DNA of 64,000 bases from Synechococcus sp. WH 7805. Lineage in GTDB: Bacteria; Cyanobacteriota; Cyanobacteriia; PCC-6307; Cyanobiaceae. The notes beneath the pieces are model-generated. The model searched no databases. It saw only the letters and a program-made list of their open reading frames with translations, and was not told the origin of the DNA. The position numbers and the translations under genes are program-made. Positions 28,206 to 37,748 of the stretch are shown here, piece by piece. The stretch's first letter is position 1. Each line of letters begins with the position of its first letter. Location of the stretch: positions 417,823-481,822 of the forward strand of contig NZ_CH724168.1 of assembly GCF_000153285.1 (NCBI RefSeq), given 5' to 3'.

Positions 28206-29738
28206 ATGGACGACTATCTCCAAAGGATTCTTCGTGCGCGGGTCTACGACGTTGCCCGTGAAACCCCCCTCGACGCTGCCAGCAATCTCAGTCGCCGGCT
28301 CTCCAACACCATCCGTCTTAAGCGGGAGGATCTTCAGCCGGTTTTTTCGTTCAAACTTCGCGGGGCTTACAACCGGATGGCCCAGCTGTCCGAAGAGGAG
28401 CTGAGTCGTGGGGTCATCGCCTCCAGTGCTGGAAACCACGCTCAGGGTGTCGCTCTCAGTGCTTCCCATCTCCACTGTCGGGCGGTGATTGTGATGCCGG
28501 TCACCACTCCAAGTGTGAAGGTCGAGGCCGTGAAGCAGCTGGGGGGCGAAGTGGTTCTCCATGGCGAGACCTATGACGAGGCCTATGCCGAGGCATGCCG
28601 GCGCAGCGAAAATGAGCATCTCTGCTTCATCCATCCTTTCGATGACCCTGATGTCATCGCCGGCCAAGGAACAGTTGGGATGGAAATCCTTCGCCAAAGC
28701 CCCCGCCCTCCCGATGCCATCTACATCGCCATCGGTGGGGGAGGTTTGATCAGTGGAATAGCGGCCTATGTCAAGGCCCTCTGGCCCGATGTTCAGATCA
28801 TTGGTGTTGAACCACATGACGCTGCTGCAATGACCCTTTCACTGGAGGCCGGTGAACGCATTCGACTTCCACAGGTCGGATTGTTCGCAGATGGTGTGGC
28901 CGTACGCGAGGTCGGTGAACACACCTTCCGCCTGGTCCAGCGTTATGTGGATGCGATCGTTACGGTCAGTACCGACGAGATCTGTGCTGCGATCAAGGAT
29001 GTCTTTGAAGACACCCGATCCATTCTCGAGCCGGCGGGGGCTCTTGCGGTTGCAGGCTTAAAAGCGGATGTCGCCCGTCGCGGACTGAAAGATCAAGAGC
29101 TGGTGGCCGTCGCCTGCGGCGCCAACATGAATTTCGATCGGCTGCGCTTTGTGGCGGAGCGAGCTGAATTGGGTGAGGAGCGTGAGGCCATGCTGGCCGT
29201 GGAGATCCCGGAACAGCCGGGAAGCCTGAAGAATCTTTGTGAGCTTCTCCAGAAGCGAAGCTTGACGGAGTTCAGCTACCGCATGGGTGCTGGAGAACGT
29301 GCGCATATTTTCATGGGTGTGCAGGTTGCCGATCTGCAGGATCGTTCGGATCTTCTGAACTCCCTACGCAGTCACGGATACGACTGTCTTGATCTCAGTG
29401 ACGATGAACTTGCGAAGGTTCACCTCCGACACATGGTGGGTGGGCGTCTGCCAGTCCGGACTGATGCGACGTCTTCACAACCCAAGGAGCTCCTCTATCG
29501 CTTCGAGTTCCCAGAGCGACCCGGAGCGCTCATGCGCTTTGTGAGTGCCTTGCGTGCGGACTGGTCCATCAGCATTTTCCACTACCGGAACCATGGAGCA
29601 GATGTCGGTCGCATTGTGGTGGGCGTACTGGTGAAGCCCGATGAACTTCAAGACTGGCAAGCAGTGTTGAGAGAGCTCGGCTACGCCAGCTGGGAAGAAA
29701 CATCCAATCCCGCCTACCGCATCTTTCTGGGTGCCTGA
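28206..29738 (+). CDS. ilvA: Threonine ammonia-lyase, biosynthetic
   Basis: IlvA deaminates threonine to 2-oxobutanoate, first step of isoleucine synthesis. The 510-aa protein has the PLP lysine K50 in VFSFKLRGAYNRM, SSAGNHAQGVA and the phosphate-binding AIGGGGLISG. Two C-terminal ACT-like regulatory repeats follow (LAVEIPEQPGSLKNLCELL and YRFEFPERPGALMRFV), as in the long, isoleucine-inhibited form. It is divergent from dxs. Confidence 0.96.
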   Translation: MDDYLQRILRARVYDVARETPLDAASNLSRRLSNTIRLKREDLQPVFSFKLRGAYNRMAQLSEEELSRGVIASSAGNHAQGVALSASHLHCRAVIVMPVTTPSVKVEAVKQLGGEVVLHGETYDEAYAEACRRSENEHLCFIHPFDDPDVIAGQGTVGMEILRQSPRPPDAIYIAIGGGGLISGIAAYVKALWPDVQIIGVEPHDAAAMTLSLEAGERIRLPQVGLFADGVAVREVGEHTFRLVQRYVDAIVTVSTDEICAAIKDVFEDTRSILEPAGALAVAGLKADVARRGLKDQELVAVACGANMNFDRLRFVAERAELGEEREAMLAVEIPEQPGSLKNLCELLQKRSLTEFSYRMGAGERAHIFMGVQVADLQDRSDLLNSLRSHGYDCLDLSDDELAKVHLRHMVGGRLPVRTDATSSQPKELLYRFEFPERPGALMRFVSALRADWSISIFHYRNHGADVGRIVVGVLVKPDELQDWQAVLRELGYASWEETSNPAYRIFLGA

Positions 29739-29777
29739 TGGCCTTTAGGCATGCGCACGTTACTTTGAATCATCAGG

Positions 29778-30338
29778 TTGAAAGGTGGTGATTTGAGTGA
29801 CGCCAAGTTGCCTCTGGTCTCGGGTTTTGAGCATCCGACCGAACAGGCTCTCTCTTTACCGGCTCGTTTGGAGGCCATCCTTTATTTAAAGGGGCGTCCA
29901 CTCACTCTCCAAGAAGTGGCAGACCTCTCCGGTGTATCTGTTTCTGAAGCGGAGCAGGGGTTGCTCGTTTTGATTGCTGGTTACGCGCAAAGGGATACAG
30001 CGTTGGAGATCAACCACGCCAACGGCCGCTACGGCCTTCAACTCAGACCAGGTTTGGGCGATCTGGTAAGAGACCTTCTTCCCGTTGACCTTTCAACAGC
30101 TGCTCTGAGAACACTGGCCACGATCGCCTTGAAAAAGCGCATCCTGCAGTCGGACCTGGTGGATCTGCGCGGATCCGGTGCCTATGACCACATCAAGGAA
30201 CTGGTTAGTCAGAATTTCATCGAGCGCAAGCGCCAGAGTGATGGTCGGTCGTTTTGGATCACGCTGACTGAGAAGTTTCATCGAACCTTTTCCGTGCTTC
30301 CTGAAATCGGCGGCACTGAACCGCCTCAAGCTGCATAG
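29778..30338 (+). CDS. scpB: Segregation and condensation protein B
   Basis: ScpB is the winged-helix kleisin partner of ScpA and SMC in chromosome condensation. The 186-residue frame shows LPARLEAILYLKGRPLTLQEVADLSG and ALRTLATIALKKRILQSDLVDLRG, both typical of the family. The first start is TTG at 29778. A second TTG at 29793 has AGG six bases upstream and may be the real one. scpA and smc are not in the window. Confidence 0.88.
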   Translation: MKGGDLSDAKLPLVSGFEHPTEQALSLPARLEAILYLKGRPLTLQEVADLSGVSVSEAEQGLLVLIAGYAQRDTALEINHANGRYGLQLRPGLGDLVRDLLPVDLSTAALRTLATIALKKRILQSDLVDLRGSGAYDHIKELVSQNFIERKRQSDGRSFWITLTEKFHRTFSVLPEIGGTEPPQAA

Positions 30339-30362
30339 AGTTCGTTGAGTCCTTCCACTCCC

Positions 30363-30665
30363 ATGGCTATCGAGTTGGTGTCCACCACGCTCCAAGTGTT
30401 GGCGCAGACCCTGCAGATTTACTCGCTGGTGCTGATTGTGCGCGTGCTCCTCAGCTGGTTTCCCAATATCGATTGGAGCAATCCTGTTCTGAGCACCGTG
30501 AGCTCGATCACCGATCCTTATCTCAATGCCTTTCGCGGCTTGATCCCTCCACTGGGCGGACTCGACCTATCGGCCATTCTTGCCTTCTTCGCGCTCAGCC
30601 TGATGCAGCAACTTCTCGTTTCCGCCAGCTATTCGTTTGCTGGCGGGTTTGGCAGCATCGGCTGA
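30363..30665 (+). CDS. YggT family membrane protein
   Basis: A 100-residue inner-membrane protein with two YggT-type hydrophobic segments (LQIYSLVLIVRVLLSWFPNI and FALSLMQQLLVSASYSF). NPVLSTVSSITDPYLNAFRGLIPP is the typical central loop. In cyanobacteria and plastids related proteins (CCB3/Ycf19) act in cytochrome b6 maturation or nucleoid partition; which applies here is unknown. It follows scpB by 24 bp and is probably cotranscribed. Confidence 0.88.
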   Translation: MAIELVSTTLQVLAQTLQIYSLVLIVRVLLSWFPNIDWSNPVLSTVSSITDPYLNAFRGLIPPLGGLDLSAILAFFALSLMQQLLVSASYSFAGGFGSIG

Positions 30666-30670
30666 GTCTT

Positions 30671-31000
30671 TCAGCGATGGTCTCCATCGCCGTGCAAGGT
30701 TCCCCGTCGAGAACGGCTGTTTAGTTTCTCGATGTTCTTTTCCGCCACGTCTTCGAGGGTCATCCCCAGTTCCGTACAGAGCTGCGCGATGTACCAGAGC
30801 ACATCTCCCAGCTCTAGAGCGAGGTCTTGCTTGAAGTTCTGGTCGACAAGGCCGTCACGGTCCCGGATCAGTTTCTTGACTTTGTCAGCCACCTCTCCGG
30901 CCTCCCCTGCGAGCCCCAGCGTTGGATAAATCAGATTGTTTCCAAGATCGGGATATCGGGCAGTAGCCCTTGATTCCCGCTGATAGTCACTGAGATGCAC
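30671..31000 (-). CDS. MazG-like nucleotide pyrophosphohydrolase
   Basis: A 109-residue all-alpha NTP pyrophosphatase of the MazG superfamily. The metal-binding motif is visible as GLAGEAGEVADKVKKLIRD with LELGDVLWYIAQL further on (ExxE and ExxD). Such enzymes remove non-canonical or excess nucleoside triphosphates. It ends five bases from the convergent YggT gene and is divergent from pyk. Confidence 0.9.
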   Translation of the reverse strand: MHLSDYQRESRATARYPDLGNNLIYPTLGLAGEAGEVADKVKKLIRDRDGLVDQNFKQDLALELGDVLWYIAQLCTELGMTLEDVAEKNIEKLNSRSRRGTLHGDGDHR

Positions 31001-31056
31001 GTTGATGGAGCGTCAATGGGCTTGACGGTAGATTCCGCTGGTTTGTGGCGCCAAGA

Positions 31057-32841
31057 ATGGCCGTGATCGATCTGAACCGTAGAACCAAGATCGTTGCCAC
31101 GATCGGCCCAGCAACCGAAAGCGCCGAGCGGATCCGTGAGCTGATTCAGGCTGGTGCCACAACCTTCCGTTTGAATTTTTCCCACGGAGATCACAGCGAA
31201 CATGCCACCCGGATGGCCACGATCCGTCAGGTGGCCCATGAGCTTGGTGTTCATATCGGCATCCTCCAGGATCTTCAGGGTCCGAAAATCAGGCTCGGGC
31301 GTTTCGAGGAAGGACCGATCACCCTTGGAAAGGGTGATCATTTCTCACTCACTTCCAAGAAGGTGCGCTGCAACCAAACGGTTGCCACCGTGACTTACGA
31401 CAAGCTTGCTGATGAGGTCACCGCAGGCAGCCGCATCCTTCTTGATGACGGACGCGTCGAGATGCGTGTGGACAGGGTGGATCTCGCTGATCAGACCCTC
31501 CATTGCGTCGTCACCGTTGGTGGCGTGCTCTCGAATAACAAAGGAGTGAATTTTCCAGACGTGCAGCTCTCAGTGCGTGCACTGACCCCCAAAGATCGTC
31601 AGGATCTCGCATTCGGTCTTCAGCAGGGTGTCGACTGGGTAGCCCTGAGTTTCGTGCGCAATCCTTCGGATATGCAGGAGATTCGAGAACTGATTCGTAA
31701 ACATGGCTTCACCACTCCGGTGGTGGCAAAGATCGAGAAATTCGAAGCGATCGACCAGATAGATGCGATCTTGCCGCTGTGCGATGGGGTCATGGTGGCT
31801 CGCGGAGATCTCGGGGTTGAGATGCCTGCTGAAGAAGTTCCTCTGCTCCAGAAGGATCTGATTCACAAGGCGAACAGCCTGGGAATCCCAATCATCACGG
31901 CAACCCAGATGCTCGACTCGATGGCATCAAGCCCAAGACCCACCCGAGCCGAGGTGAGTGATGTGGCCAACGCGATCCTGGATGGAACCGACGCGGTGAT
32001 GCTCTCGAATGAAACCGCCGTCGGGGACTTTCCCGTTGAAGCCGTTGAAACGATGGCGACGATTGCACGTCGGATCGAACGGGACTACCCGCAGCGACCC
32101 ATTGATACTCACTTGCCCAGCACGATCCCCAACGCAATCAGCGGAGCCGTGAGCAGCATTGCGCGACAACTGAATGCCGCAGCGATTCTCCCTCTCACCA
32201 AAAGTGGCGCCACAGCTCACAACGTGAGCAAATTTCGGCCATCCACTCCGATTCTCGCCATCACATCGGAAGTGGCCGTCGCCCGCAAACTGCAACTGGT
32301 CTGGGGTGTCACCCCCTTGCTGATCGAAACGCAGAAGAGCACGACAGCAACATTCACCTTGGCGATGGGTGTCGCCCAGGAGATGGGGGTGCTCAAAGAC
32401 GGTGATCTCTGCGTTCAGACGGCCGGAACCCTCGCTGGTGTGAGCGGTTCCACGGATCTGATCAAGGTCGGGATCGTGAGTGCCGTGCTCGGACGAGGAA
32501 CCGGGATTGGAAATGGTTCGATCAGTGGCAAGGTCCGCATTGCACGCACCGCCAGCGACTGCGCACGGCTAGAGCCTGGAGAAATCCTTGTCGCCAGTGA
32601 CACCAATGCTGATTACCTCGATGCGTTCCGTGAGGCCGCTGCGATCATCACTGAATGTGGAGGTGAAGAGTCGCATGCTGCAGTGATTGCCCGTCGGCTC
32701 GGCCTCTCCGTGATCACTGGCGTCGCCAATGCAACCAGGGATCTGCGTGAAGGTGAGGTAGTGACTCTCCATATCAAGGAAGGTGCTGTGCATCGCGGCA
32801 CTGGCAGCAACATGCTGATGAAACTCGACACCATGCTTTAA
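31057..32841 (+). CDS. pyk: Pyruvate kinase with C-terminal PEP-utiliser-like domain
   Basis: Pyruvate kinase converts PEP and ADP to pyruvate and ATP. The 594-residue protein has RRTKIVATIGPA, the barrel motifs RLNFSHGDH and VAKIEKFEAIDQID, GDLGVEMPAEEVP and TATQMLDSM. After the usual core of about 475 residues comes an extra domain with GEILVASDTNADYLD and ECGGEESHAAVIARRLG, the swivelling domain of PEP-utilising enzymes seen in type II bacterial pyruvate kinases. The ATG at 31057 (MAVIDLNRRTK) is preferred to a GTG four codons earlier. Confidence 0.96.
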   Translation: MAVIDLNRRTKIVATIGPATESAERIRELIQAGATTFRLNFSHGDHSEHATRMATIRQVAHELGVHIGILQDLQGPKIRLGRFEEGPITLGKGDHFSLTSKKVRCNQTVATVTYDKLADEVTAGSRILLDDGRVEMRVDRVDLADQTLHCVVTVGGVLSNNKGVNFPDVQLSVRALTPKDRQDLAFGLQQGVDWVALSFVRNPSDMQEIRELIRKHGFTTPVVAKIEKFEAIDQIDAILPLCDGVMVARGDLGVEMPAEEVPLLQKDLIHKANSLGIPIITATQMLDSMASSPRPTRAEVSDVANAILDGTDAVMLSNETAVGDFPVEAVETMATIARRIERDYPQRPIDTHLPSTIPNAISGAVSSIARQLNAAAILPLTKSGATAHNVSKFRPSTPILAITSEVAVARKLQLVWGVTPLLIETQKSTTATFTLAMGVAQEMGVLKDGDLCVQTAGTLAGVSGSTDLIKVGIVSAVLGRGTGIGNGSISGKVRIARTASDCARLEPGEILVASDTNADYLDAFREAAAIITECGGEESHAAVIARRLGLSVITGVANATRDLREGEVVTLHIKEGAVHRGTGSNMLMKLDTML

Positions 32842-32855
32842 GCACGAACAGAAGA

Positions 32856-34085
32856 ATGGCGAGCAACCTGCCAATCGCCGAAACAGTCGGGATGGCTCTC
32901 ACCACGCTGAGAGCCAATCGCCTTCGGAGCCTGCTGACCATGCTTGGCATCGTGATCGGTAATGCATCCGTGATCACCCTCGTTGGAGTGGGACGAGGCG
33001 CACAAAATCTGGCTGAAAGTCAGCTCAGCACCCTTGGTGCCAATGTGCTTTTTGTCGTTCCCGGCAACAACGACACCCGCAGGCAAGGTGTGGCGTTTCC
33101 GAAAACGCTTGTTCTGGAAGATGCTGAAGCAATTGCGGAGCAGGTCCCAAGCGTGAAGCGGGTAGCACCGCAGATCAATGCCAACGAAGTGGTCCAAGCT
33201 GGAGCGAGAAGCAACACCGCCGCAATCTTCGGAGTCACGCCAGAATTTCTTCCTGTGAGAAGTTTTGAAGTATCCAGAGGACGTTTCATCACGGATCAGG
33301 ACGTCCAAGCTGCACGCAGCGTCGTGGTCATTGGCCCTGATCTGCGCAACAAACTGTTCCCCAATGGCGGTTCCATTGGGCAAACCCTGCGGATCCGTGA
33401 TCAGAGTTTCACGGTGATCGGCGTGATGGCACCGAAGGGTGCTGTCTTCGGCTCCAATCAGGATGAAAACGCTTACATCCCCCTCTCCACCATGGTGAGC
33501 CGGCTGACCGGTCGTGATCCCACCTATGGCGTCAGTTTGAGTTTCATCAGTGCTGAAGCTATTTCAGAGCAGAGCACTGGCGCTGCAAAGTTCCAAATCT
33601 CCAACCTTCTTCGGCAGAGGCACAAGATTCTTCGCAGCGATGACTTTGCGGTGCGATCCCAGAAGGACGCCCTGACGATTGTTGGAACCATCACCGGAGG
33701 CCTCACCCTCATGCTGGGAGCGATCGGTGGTGTCTCGCTTCTAGTGGGTGGAATCGGAATCATGAACATCATGCTGGTGTCGGTCAGTGAACGCACTGAG
33801 GAGATCGGTCTGAGAAAAGCGCTCGGAGCCAGAAGTTCCGATGTTCTGCGTCAGTTCCTTGTCGAATCTCTCGTTCTGGCAAGCCTCGGCGGTGTGATCG
33901 GCACGGCAGCCGGTTATGGAGCCATTGCATTGGTCGCTGCATTCACTCCCCTGCCGGCCGCCATCGGCGCATCCACAGTTTTTGTCACCGTTGGGTTATC
34001 GGGATCCATCGGTCTATTTTTCGGAGTTGTACCGGCCAGACGAGCAGCTCGACTTGACCCGATCACGGCGTTGCGGAGTCTTTAG
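32856..34085 (+). CDS. MacB-like ABC transporter permease
   Basis: A 409-residue mechanotransmission-type permease. One membrane span near the N-terminus (LLTMLGIVIGNASVITLVGV) is followed by a large extracytoplasmic MacB_PCD domain with RSVVVIGPDLRNKLFPNG. The FtsX-like three-span core closes with GIGIMNIMLVSVSERTEEIGLRKALGA. No ATPase or membrane-fusion partner is adjacent, so its ATPase must be elsewhere. Substrate unknown. It follows pyk by 14 bp. Confidence 0.9.
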   Translation: MASNLPIAETVGMALTTLRANRLRSLLTMLGIVIGNASVITLVGVGRGAQNLAESQLSTLGANVLFVVPGNNDTRRQGVAFPKTLVLEDAEAIAEQVPSVKRVAPQINANEVVQAGARSNTAAIFGVTPEFLPVRSFEVSRGRFITDQDVQAARSVVVIGPDLRNKLFPNGGSIGQTLRIRDQSFTVIGVMAPKGAVFGSNQDENAYIPLSTMVSRLTGRDPTYGVSLSFISAEAISEQSTGAAKFQISNLLRQRHKILRSDDFAVRSQKDALTIVGTITGGLTLMLGAIGGVSLLVGGIGIMNIMLVSVSERTEEIGLRKALGARSSDVLRQFLVESLVLASLGGVIGTAAGYGAIALVAAFTPLPAAIGASTVFVTVGLSGSIGLFFGVVPARRAARLDPITALRSL

Positions 34086-34148
34086 TGGGATCTGCGTCTG
34101 CAGTTCAACACCTGCAGCTCTTACGATCTTCGAATTGGTACGAGAACC

Positions 34149-36062
34149 ATGAACCAACGCTGGCGCCAGATCCTTCTTTGGGGTCTTCCAATCACGATTG
34201 CACTGGTGCTGGCTTGGCAGGTACTCGGGAGCGGTGGTCTCAATAGCCTGAAGCCCGGAGGTCCAACCGTTGCACCGCGGAATACCGCAGTTGCTCGCAT
34301 GAGCTACGGACGCTTCCTTGATTACGTCGCAGCGGGTCGTGTCACGTCTGTTGATATCTACGACGGCGGTCGTGATGCTGTCGTAGAAGCTGTCGACCCA
34401 GATCTCGATAACCGAGTTCAACGCCTGAGAGTTGATCTTCCTGGGCTTGCTCCTGAACTCATCAACACACTCAAAGCCGAAGGCATCAGCTTTGACATTC
34501 ACCCACCCAAAACAGCTCCACCGGCCCTAGGCCTTCTCGGGAATCTTCTGTTTCCTCTGCTCCTGATCGGATCGTTGATCTTCCTGGCTCGACGTTCCAA
34601 CAACATGCCTGGCGGCCCTGGTCAAGCCATGCAGTTCGGAAAAACCAAAGCCCGCTTCGCAATGGAAGCAGAAACCGGCGTGATGTTTGACGATGTCGCC
34701 GGTGTGAATGAGGCGAAGCAGGATCTTGAGGAGGTTGTGACCTTCCTGAAGCAGCCTGAGAAGTTCACGTCTGTTGGTGCTCAAATTCCAAAGGGTGTGC
34801 TGCTGGTTGGCCCTCCAGGAACCGGCAAGACCCTGCTCGCCAAAGCCATTGCTGGAGAGGCTGGGGTTCCGTTTTTCTCTCTTTCCGGCTCGGAGTTCGT
34901 CGAGATGTTCGTGGGCGTTGGTGCCAGCCGCGTCCGCGATCTATTCAAGCGAGCCAAAGAGAACAGCCCGTGCCTGATCTTTATTGATGAAATCGATGCC
35001 GTGGGTCGGCAGAGAGGAGCGGGTATTGGTGGAGGGAATGATGAACGTGAACAGACCCTCAACCAGCTGCTCACAGAAATGGATGGTTTCGAGGGCAACA
35101 GTGGAATCATCATCATTGCCGCGACCAATCGTCCCGACGTTCTTGACTCAGCGTTGATGCGTCCCGGTCGTTTCGATCGTCAAGTGACTGTTGACGCCCC
35201 TGATATCAAAGGTCGACTGTCCATCCTGGAAGTTCATTCCAGAAACAAGAAACTCGATCCTGACCTTTCACTCGACAGCATTGCCAGACGGACACCAGGA
35301 TTCACAGGTGCAGATCTTGCCAACCTTCTCAACGAAGCAGCGATCCTGACCGCCCGCCGTCGTAAGGAAACCATCAGCCTTTCCGAGATCGACGACGCCG
35401 TTGACAGAATCATTGCCGGAATGGAAGGTCAACCTCTGACCGATGGTCGAAGCAAAAGATTGATTGCTTACCACGAAGTTGGTCATGCGCTGGTGGGCAC
35501 CCTGGTGAAGGATCACGACCCTGTTCAAAAAGTCACCTTGATTCCAAGGGGACAAGCCCAGGGTCTGACCTGGTTCTCTCCGGATGAGGAGCAGATGCTG
35601 GTGTCTCGCTCTCAGCTCAAAGCTCGGATCATGGGTGCACTTGGTGGCCGAGCAGCCGAAGATGTTGTTTTCGGTCGTGCAGAAGTCACCACTGGAGCGG
35701 GTGGTGACATTCAGCAGGTCGCGTCGATGGCGCGCCAGATGGTGACTCGATTTGGCATGAGCAACCTTGGTCCCATGTCTCTTGAAGGTGGGAGTCAGGA
35801 AGTTTTCCTTGGCCGCGATCTGATGACGCGGAGTGATGTTTCGGAAGCTATTTCAAAACAAGTTGATGATCAGGTGCGCAGCATTGTGATGCAGTGCTAT
35901 CAAGAAACACTTGAGCTGGTGGGAGCTCAAAGGGAGGTGATGGATGATCTGGTCGAATTGCTTATTGAGAAAGAAACGCTGGATGGAGATGAGTTTCGTG
36001 AACTTGTTGCCAAAGTGACTGAGATTCCCGAAAAAGATCGTTTCTCTCCCGTTCTTAGCTAA
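34149..36062 (+). CDS. ftsH: ATP-dependent zinc metalloprotease FtsH
   Basis: A membrane-anchored AAA protease; cyanobacterial FtsH complexes remove photodamaged D1 and other proteins. The 637-aa protein has N-terminal and [19 protein letters not shown] spans, Walker A GPPGTGKT at 221-228, Walker [11 protein letters not shown], the second region of homology with [19 protein letters not shown], and the zinc motif HEVGH at 442-446. Length is normal. It follows the MacB-like gene by 63 bp. It is one of several FtsH paralogues normally present, and which one cannot be settled here. Confidence 0.96.
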   Translation: MNQRWRQILLWGLPITIALVLAWQVLGSGGLNSLKPGGPTVAPRNTAVARMSYGRFLDYVAAGRVTSVDIYDGGRDAVVEAVDPDLDNRVQRLRVDLPGLAPELINTLKAEGISFDIHPPKTAPPALGLLGNLLFPLLLIGSLIFLARRSNNMPGGPGQAMQFGKTKARFAMEAETGVMFDDVAGVNEAKQDLEEVVTFLKQPEKFTSVGAQIPKGVLLVGPPGTGKTLLAKAIAGEAGVPFFSLSGSEFVEMFVGVGASRVRDLFKRAKENSPCLIFIDEIDAVGRQRGAGIGGGNDEREQTLNQLLTEMDGFEGNSGIIIIAATNRPDVLDSALMRPGRFDRQVTVDAPDIKGRLSILEVHSRNKKLDPDLSLDSIARRTPGFTGADLANLLNEAAILTARRRKETISLSEIDDAVDRIIAGMEGQPLTDGRSKRLIAYHEVGHALVGTLVKDHDPVQKVTLIPRGQAQGLTWFSPDEEQMLVSRSQLKARIMGALGGRAAEDVVFGRAEVTTGAGGDIQQVASMARQMVTRFGMSNLGPMSLEGGSQEVFLGRDLMTRSDVSEAISKQVDDQVRSIVMQCYQETLELVGAQREVMDDLVELLIEKETLDGDEFRELVAKVTEIPEKDRFSPVLS

Positions 36063-36068
36063 AAGTTA

Positions 36069-36119
36069 ACCTCCGGATTCCATGATGGTTTTTTAAGTTG
36101 ATCTATGGAATCCGGAGGT
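36069..36119 (+). promoter_or_regulatory. 15-bp perfect inverted repeat covering the start codon of the 77-aa gene
   Basis: ACCTCCGGATTCCAT (36069-36083) and ATGGAATCCGGAGGT (36105-36119) are exact reverse complements separated by 21 nt. The ATG of the downstream gene is the first three bases of the right arm. If transcribed, the stem would bury the start codon. The T-run TTTTTT is in the loop, so this is not an ordinary terminator. An RNA switch controlling translation, an operator, or a 3'-end structure of ftsH mRNA are all possible. Confidence 0.6.
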
Positions 36120-36338
36120 GGAACACATTCTCCACTTGAGAGCTTTAGTAGTTATCGAGGAAATGATTGGTCACCAGAGCGCTTAGTTTTCCATCAGAAT
36201 TTGGAGCAATTTGCTGAGCGTGTTGGTTTAATCGTTGGCTTGCAGGCCAATGGAAAAATTGAACAAAGCGAAGCCTACGCTGAAATCAAAGTTCTATGGA
36301 ATGAGTTGCGCTCTAGCAAAAAAGACTTATCTATTTAG
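36105..36338 (+). CDS. Conserved-looking 77-aa protein of unknown function
   Basis: A small soluble protein with no signal peptide or membrane span. It contains SPERLVFHQNLEQFAERVGLIVGLQANGKI followed by a helix (SEAYAEIKVLWNELRSSKK). This resembles a family of short uncharacterised cyanobacterial proteins (I believe DUF7219, from memory). An in-frame TGA just upstream fixes the ATG at 36105 as the first possible start. That ATG lies in the right arm of a long inverted repeat. ftsH ends 42 bp upstream. Confidence 0.75.
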   Translation: MESGGGTHSPLESFSSYRGNDWSPERLVFHQNLEQFAERVGLIVGLQANGKIEQSEAYAEIKVLWNELRSSKKDLSI

Positions 36339-36349
36339 AACAACATAAT

Positions 36350-36388
36350 AAACCCATTCAGACAGCTTTTAATTGCCTGAATGGGTTT
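36350..36388. terminator. Bidirectional terminator between the 77-aa gene and clpP
   Basis: AAACCCATTCAG and CTGAATGGGTTT form a 12-bp perfect stem around a 15-nt partly paired loop. It sits between two convergent stops; T-rich sequence follows on the minus strand. Confidence 0.7.
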
Positions 36389-36393
36389 GTAGA

Positions 36394-36984
36394 TTAAACA
36401 GAGTGAACGGGTCTTTTGTCAATCACACTATCGATTAATCCATAGTCAGCTGCTTCGTGTGGAGACATAAAGAAATCACGGTCTGTGTCTTCCTGGATTT
36501 TCTCCAAAGGCTGGGATGTGCGCTCAGCCAGCTCTTGGTTAAGACGATTTTTCAAAAATAGAATTTCATCGGCTTGGATTCTGATATCACTTGCTTGGCC
36601 GCGAGCACCACCCAGAGGTTGGTGAATCATGATCCGAGAATGACGAAGGCTACTCCTTTTCCCCTTAGCACCTGCACAAAGCAGAAAAGCTCCCATGCTC
36701 GCCGCGAGACCGACACAGACTGTCTGAACATCAGGCTTAATGTGCTGCATCGTGTCAAAAATTCCCAGTCCGTCGTAAACGGATCCACCTGGTGAATTGA
36801 TATACAAGAAAATATCTTTCTCCGGATCCTCAGCTTCTAAAAACAACAGTTGAGCAACAATGCGGTTGGCGGATTCACTTGTGACAGCTTCTCCAAGGAA
36901 GATGATGCGCTCCCGCAACAAACGGGAATAGATGTCGAAGGCTCTTTCCCCGCGCCCGGATTCCTCGATCACGATGGGGATCAT
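36394..36984 (-). CDS. clpP: ATP-dependent Clp protease proteolytic subunit
   Basis: A self-compartmentalised serine protease subunit. With the ATG at 36984 ([21 protein letters not shown]) it has the usual 196 residues. Ser96 in GLAASMGAF and His121 in [10 protein letters not shown] are the catalytic pair, and the Asp near 170 (DTDRD) completes the triad. The frame stays open 50 codons upstream, but that stretch lies in the thf1 promoter and is not ClpP-like. It is one of several paralogues in cyanobacteria. Confidence 0.95.
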   Translation of the reverse strand: MIPIVIEESGRGERAFDIYSRLLRERIIFLGEAVTSESANRIVAQLLFLEAEDPEKDIFLYINSPGGSVYDGLGIFDTMQHIKPDVQTVCVGLAASMGAFLLCAGAKGKRSSLRHSRIMIHQPLGGARGQASDIRIQADEILFLKNRLNQELAERTSQPLEKIQEDTDRDFFMSPHEAADYGLIDSVIDKRPVHSV

Positions 36985-37043
36985 GCTGCTCTTGCACACT
37001 GACTCAATCCTAACGGCGGCATCGGCAGCGCTATGGTCATGCC

Positions 37044-37748
37044 TTGAATCAACTGCAGAAAACCTTGACAGGGCTTCGGACGATCGCAGACAGCAAAAGA
37101 GCGTTTCACGCAGCCTTTCCCTACGTGATTCCATCGCTCTACCGACGCACTGCCGATGAGTTGCTTGTGGAACTGCATCTGCTCAGCCACCAGACGCAAT
37201 TCAAGTCGAATGCTCTCTTCGCTGTCGGACTCCGGCAGGTCTTCACTGCCTTCACCAAGGGATATCGACCTGCTGATCACCTCACCGAGCTGTTTGATGC
37301 CCTGTGCAGTTGCAACGGTTTCAACGCCCAACAGCTGAATTCCGTCGCAGAGGGATCAGAAAAAGCTGTGGCCGGCCACAGCATGGAGGAGGTACAGGCT
37401 TGGTTGCAGTCGAAAGGTGAAGGGGCTCCAGAACCTCTCGCCACTGGTCTTGCCGACATTGCTGGTGAGCAGTTCCATTACTCAAGACTGATGGCCGTCG
37501 GTCTGTTTTCTCTTCTTTCCTCAGCGCAGGGCGTTGAGTCACAAGATCCTGAAGACCTCTGCAAGACAGCCCACAGCATCGGTGAACAGATAGGACTATC
37601 CAGACCTCGTCTGGAGAAGGATCTCAGCCTGTACAGAAACAACCTTGAAAAGATGGCCCAGGCGGTCGAACTGATGGAGGAAACGCTTGCTTCAGAACGG
37701 CGGAAACGTGAGCGACAGTCCTCTGAAAGCAACCAGACTCAGGATTGA
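37044..37748 (+). CDS. thf1: Thylakoid formation protein Thf1 / Psb29
   Basis: Psb29/Thf1 supports photosystem II biogenesis and repair, in part by acting on FtsH protease complexes. The 234-residue protein shows [22 protein letters not shown] near the N-terminus, VELHLLSHQ and [18 protein letters not shown], with a C-terminal coiled segment ([16 protein letters not shown]). The start is TTG at 37044; the only near ATG (37038) meets a TGA after one codon. It is divergent from clpP and overlaps the next gene tail to tail by 10 bp. Confidence 0.93.
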   Translation: MNQLQKTLTGLRTIADSKRAFHAAFPYVIPSLYRRTADELLVELHLLSHQTQFKSNALFAVGLRQVFTAFTKGYRPADHLTELFDALCSCNGFNAQQLNSVAEGSEKAVAGHSMEEVQAWLQSKGEGAPEPLATGLADIAGEQFHYSRLMAVGLFSLLSSAQGVESQDPEDLCKTAHSIGEQIGLSRPRLEKDLSLYRNNLEKMAQAVELMEETLASERRKRERQSSESNQTQD

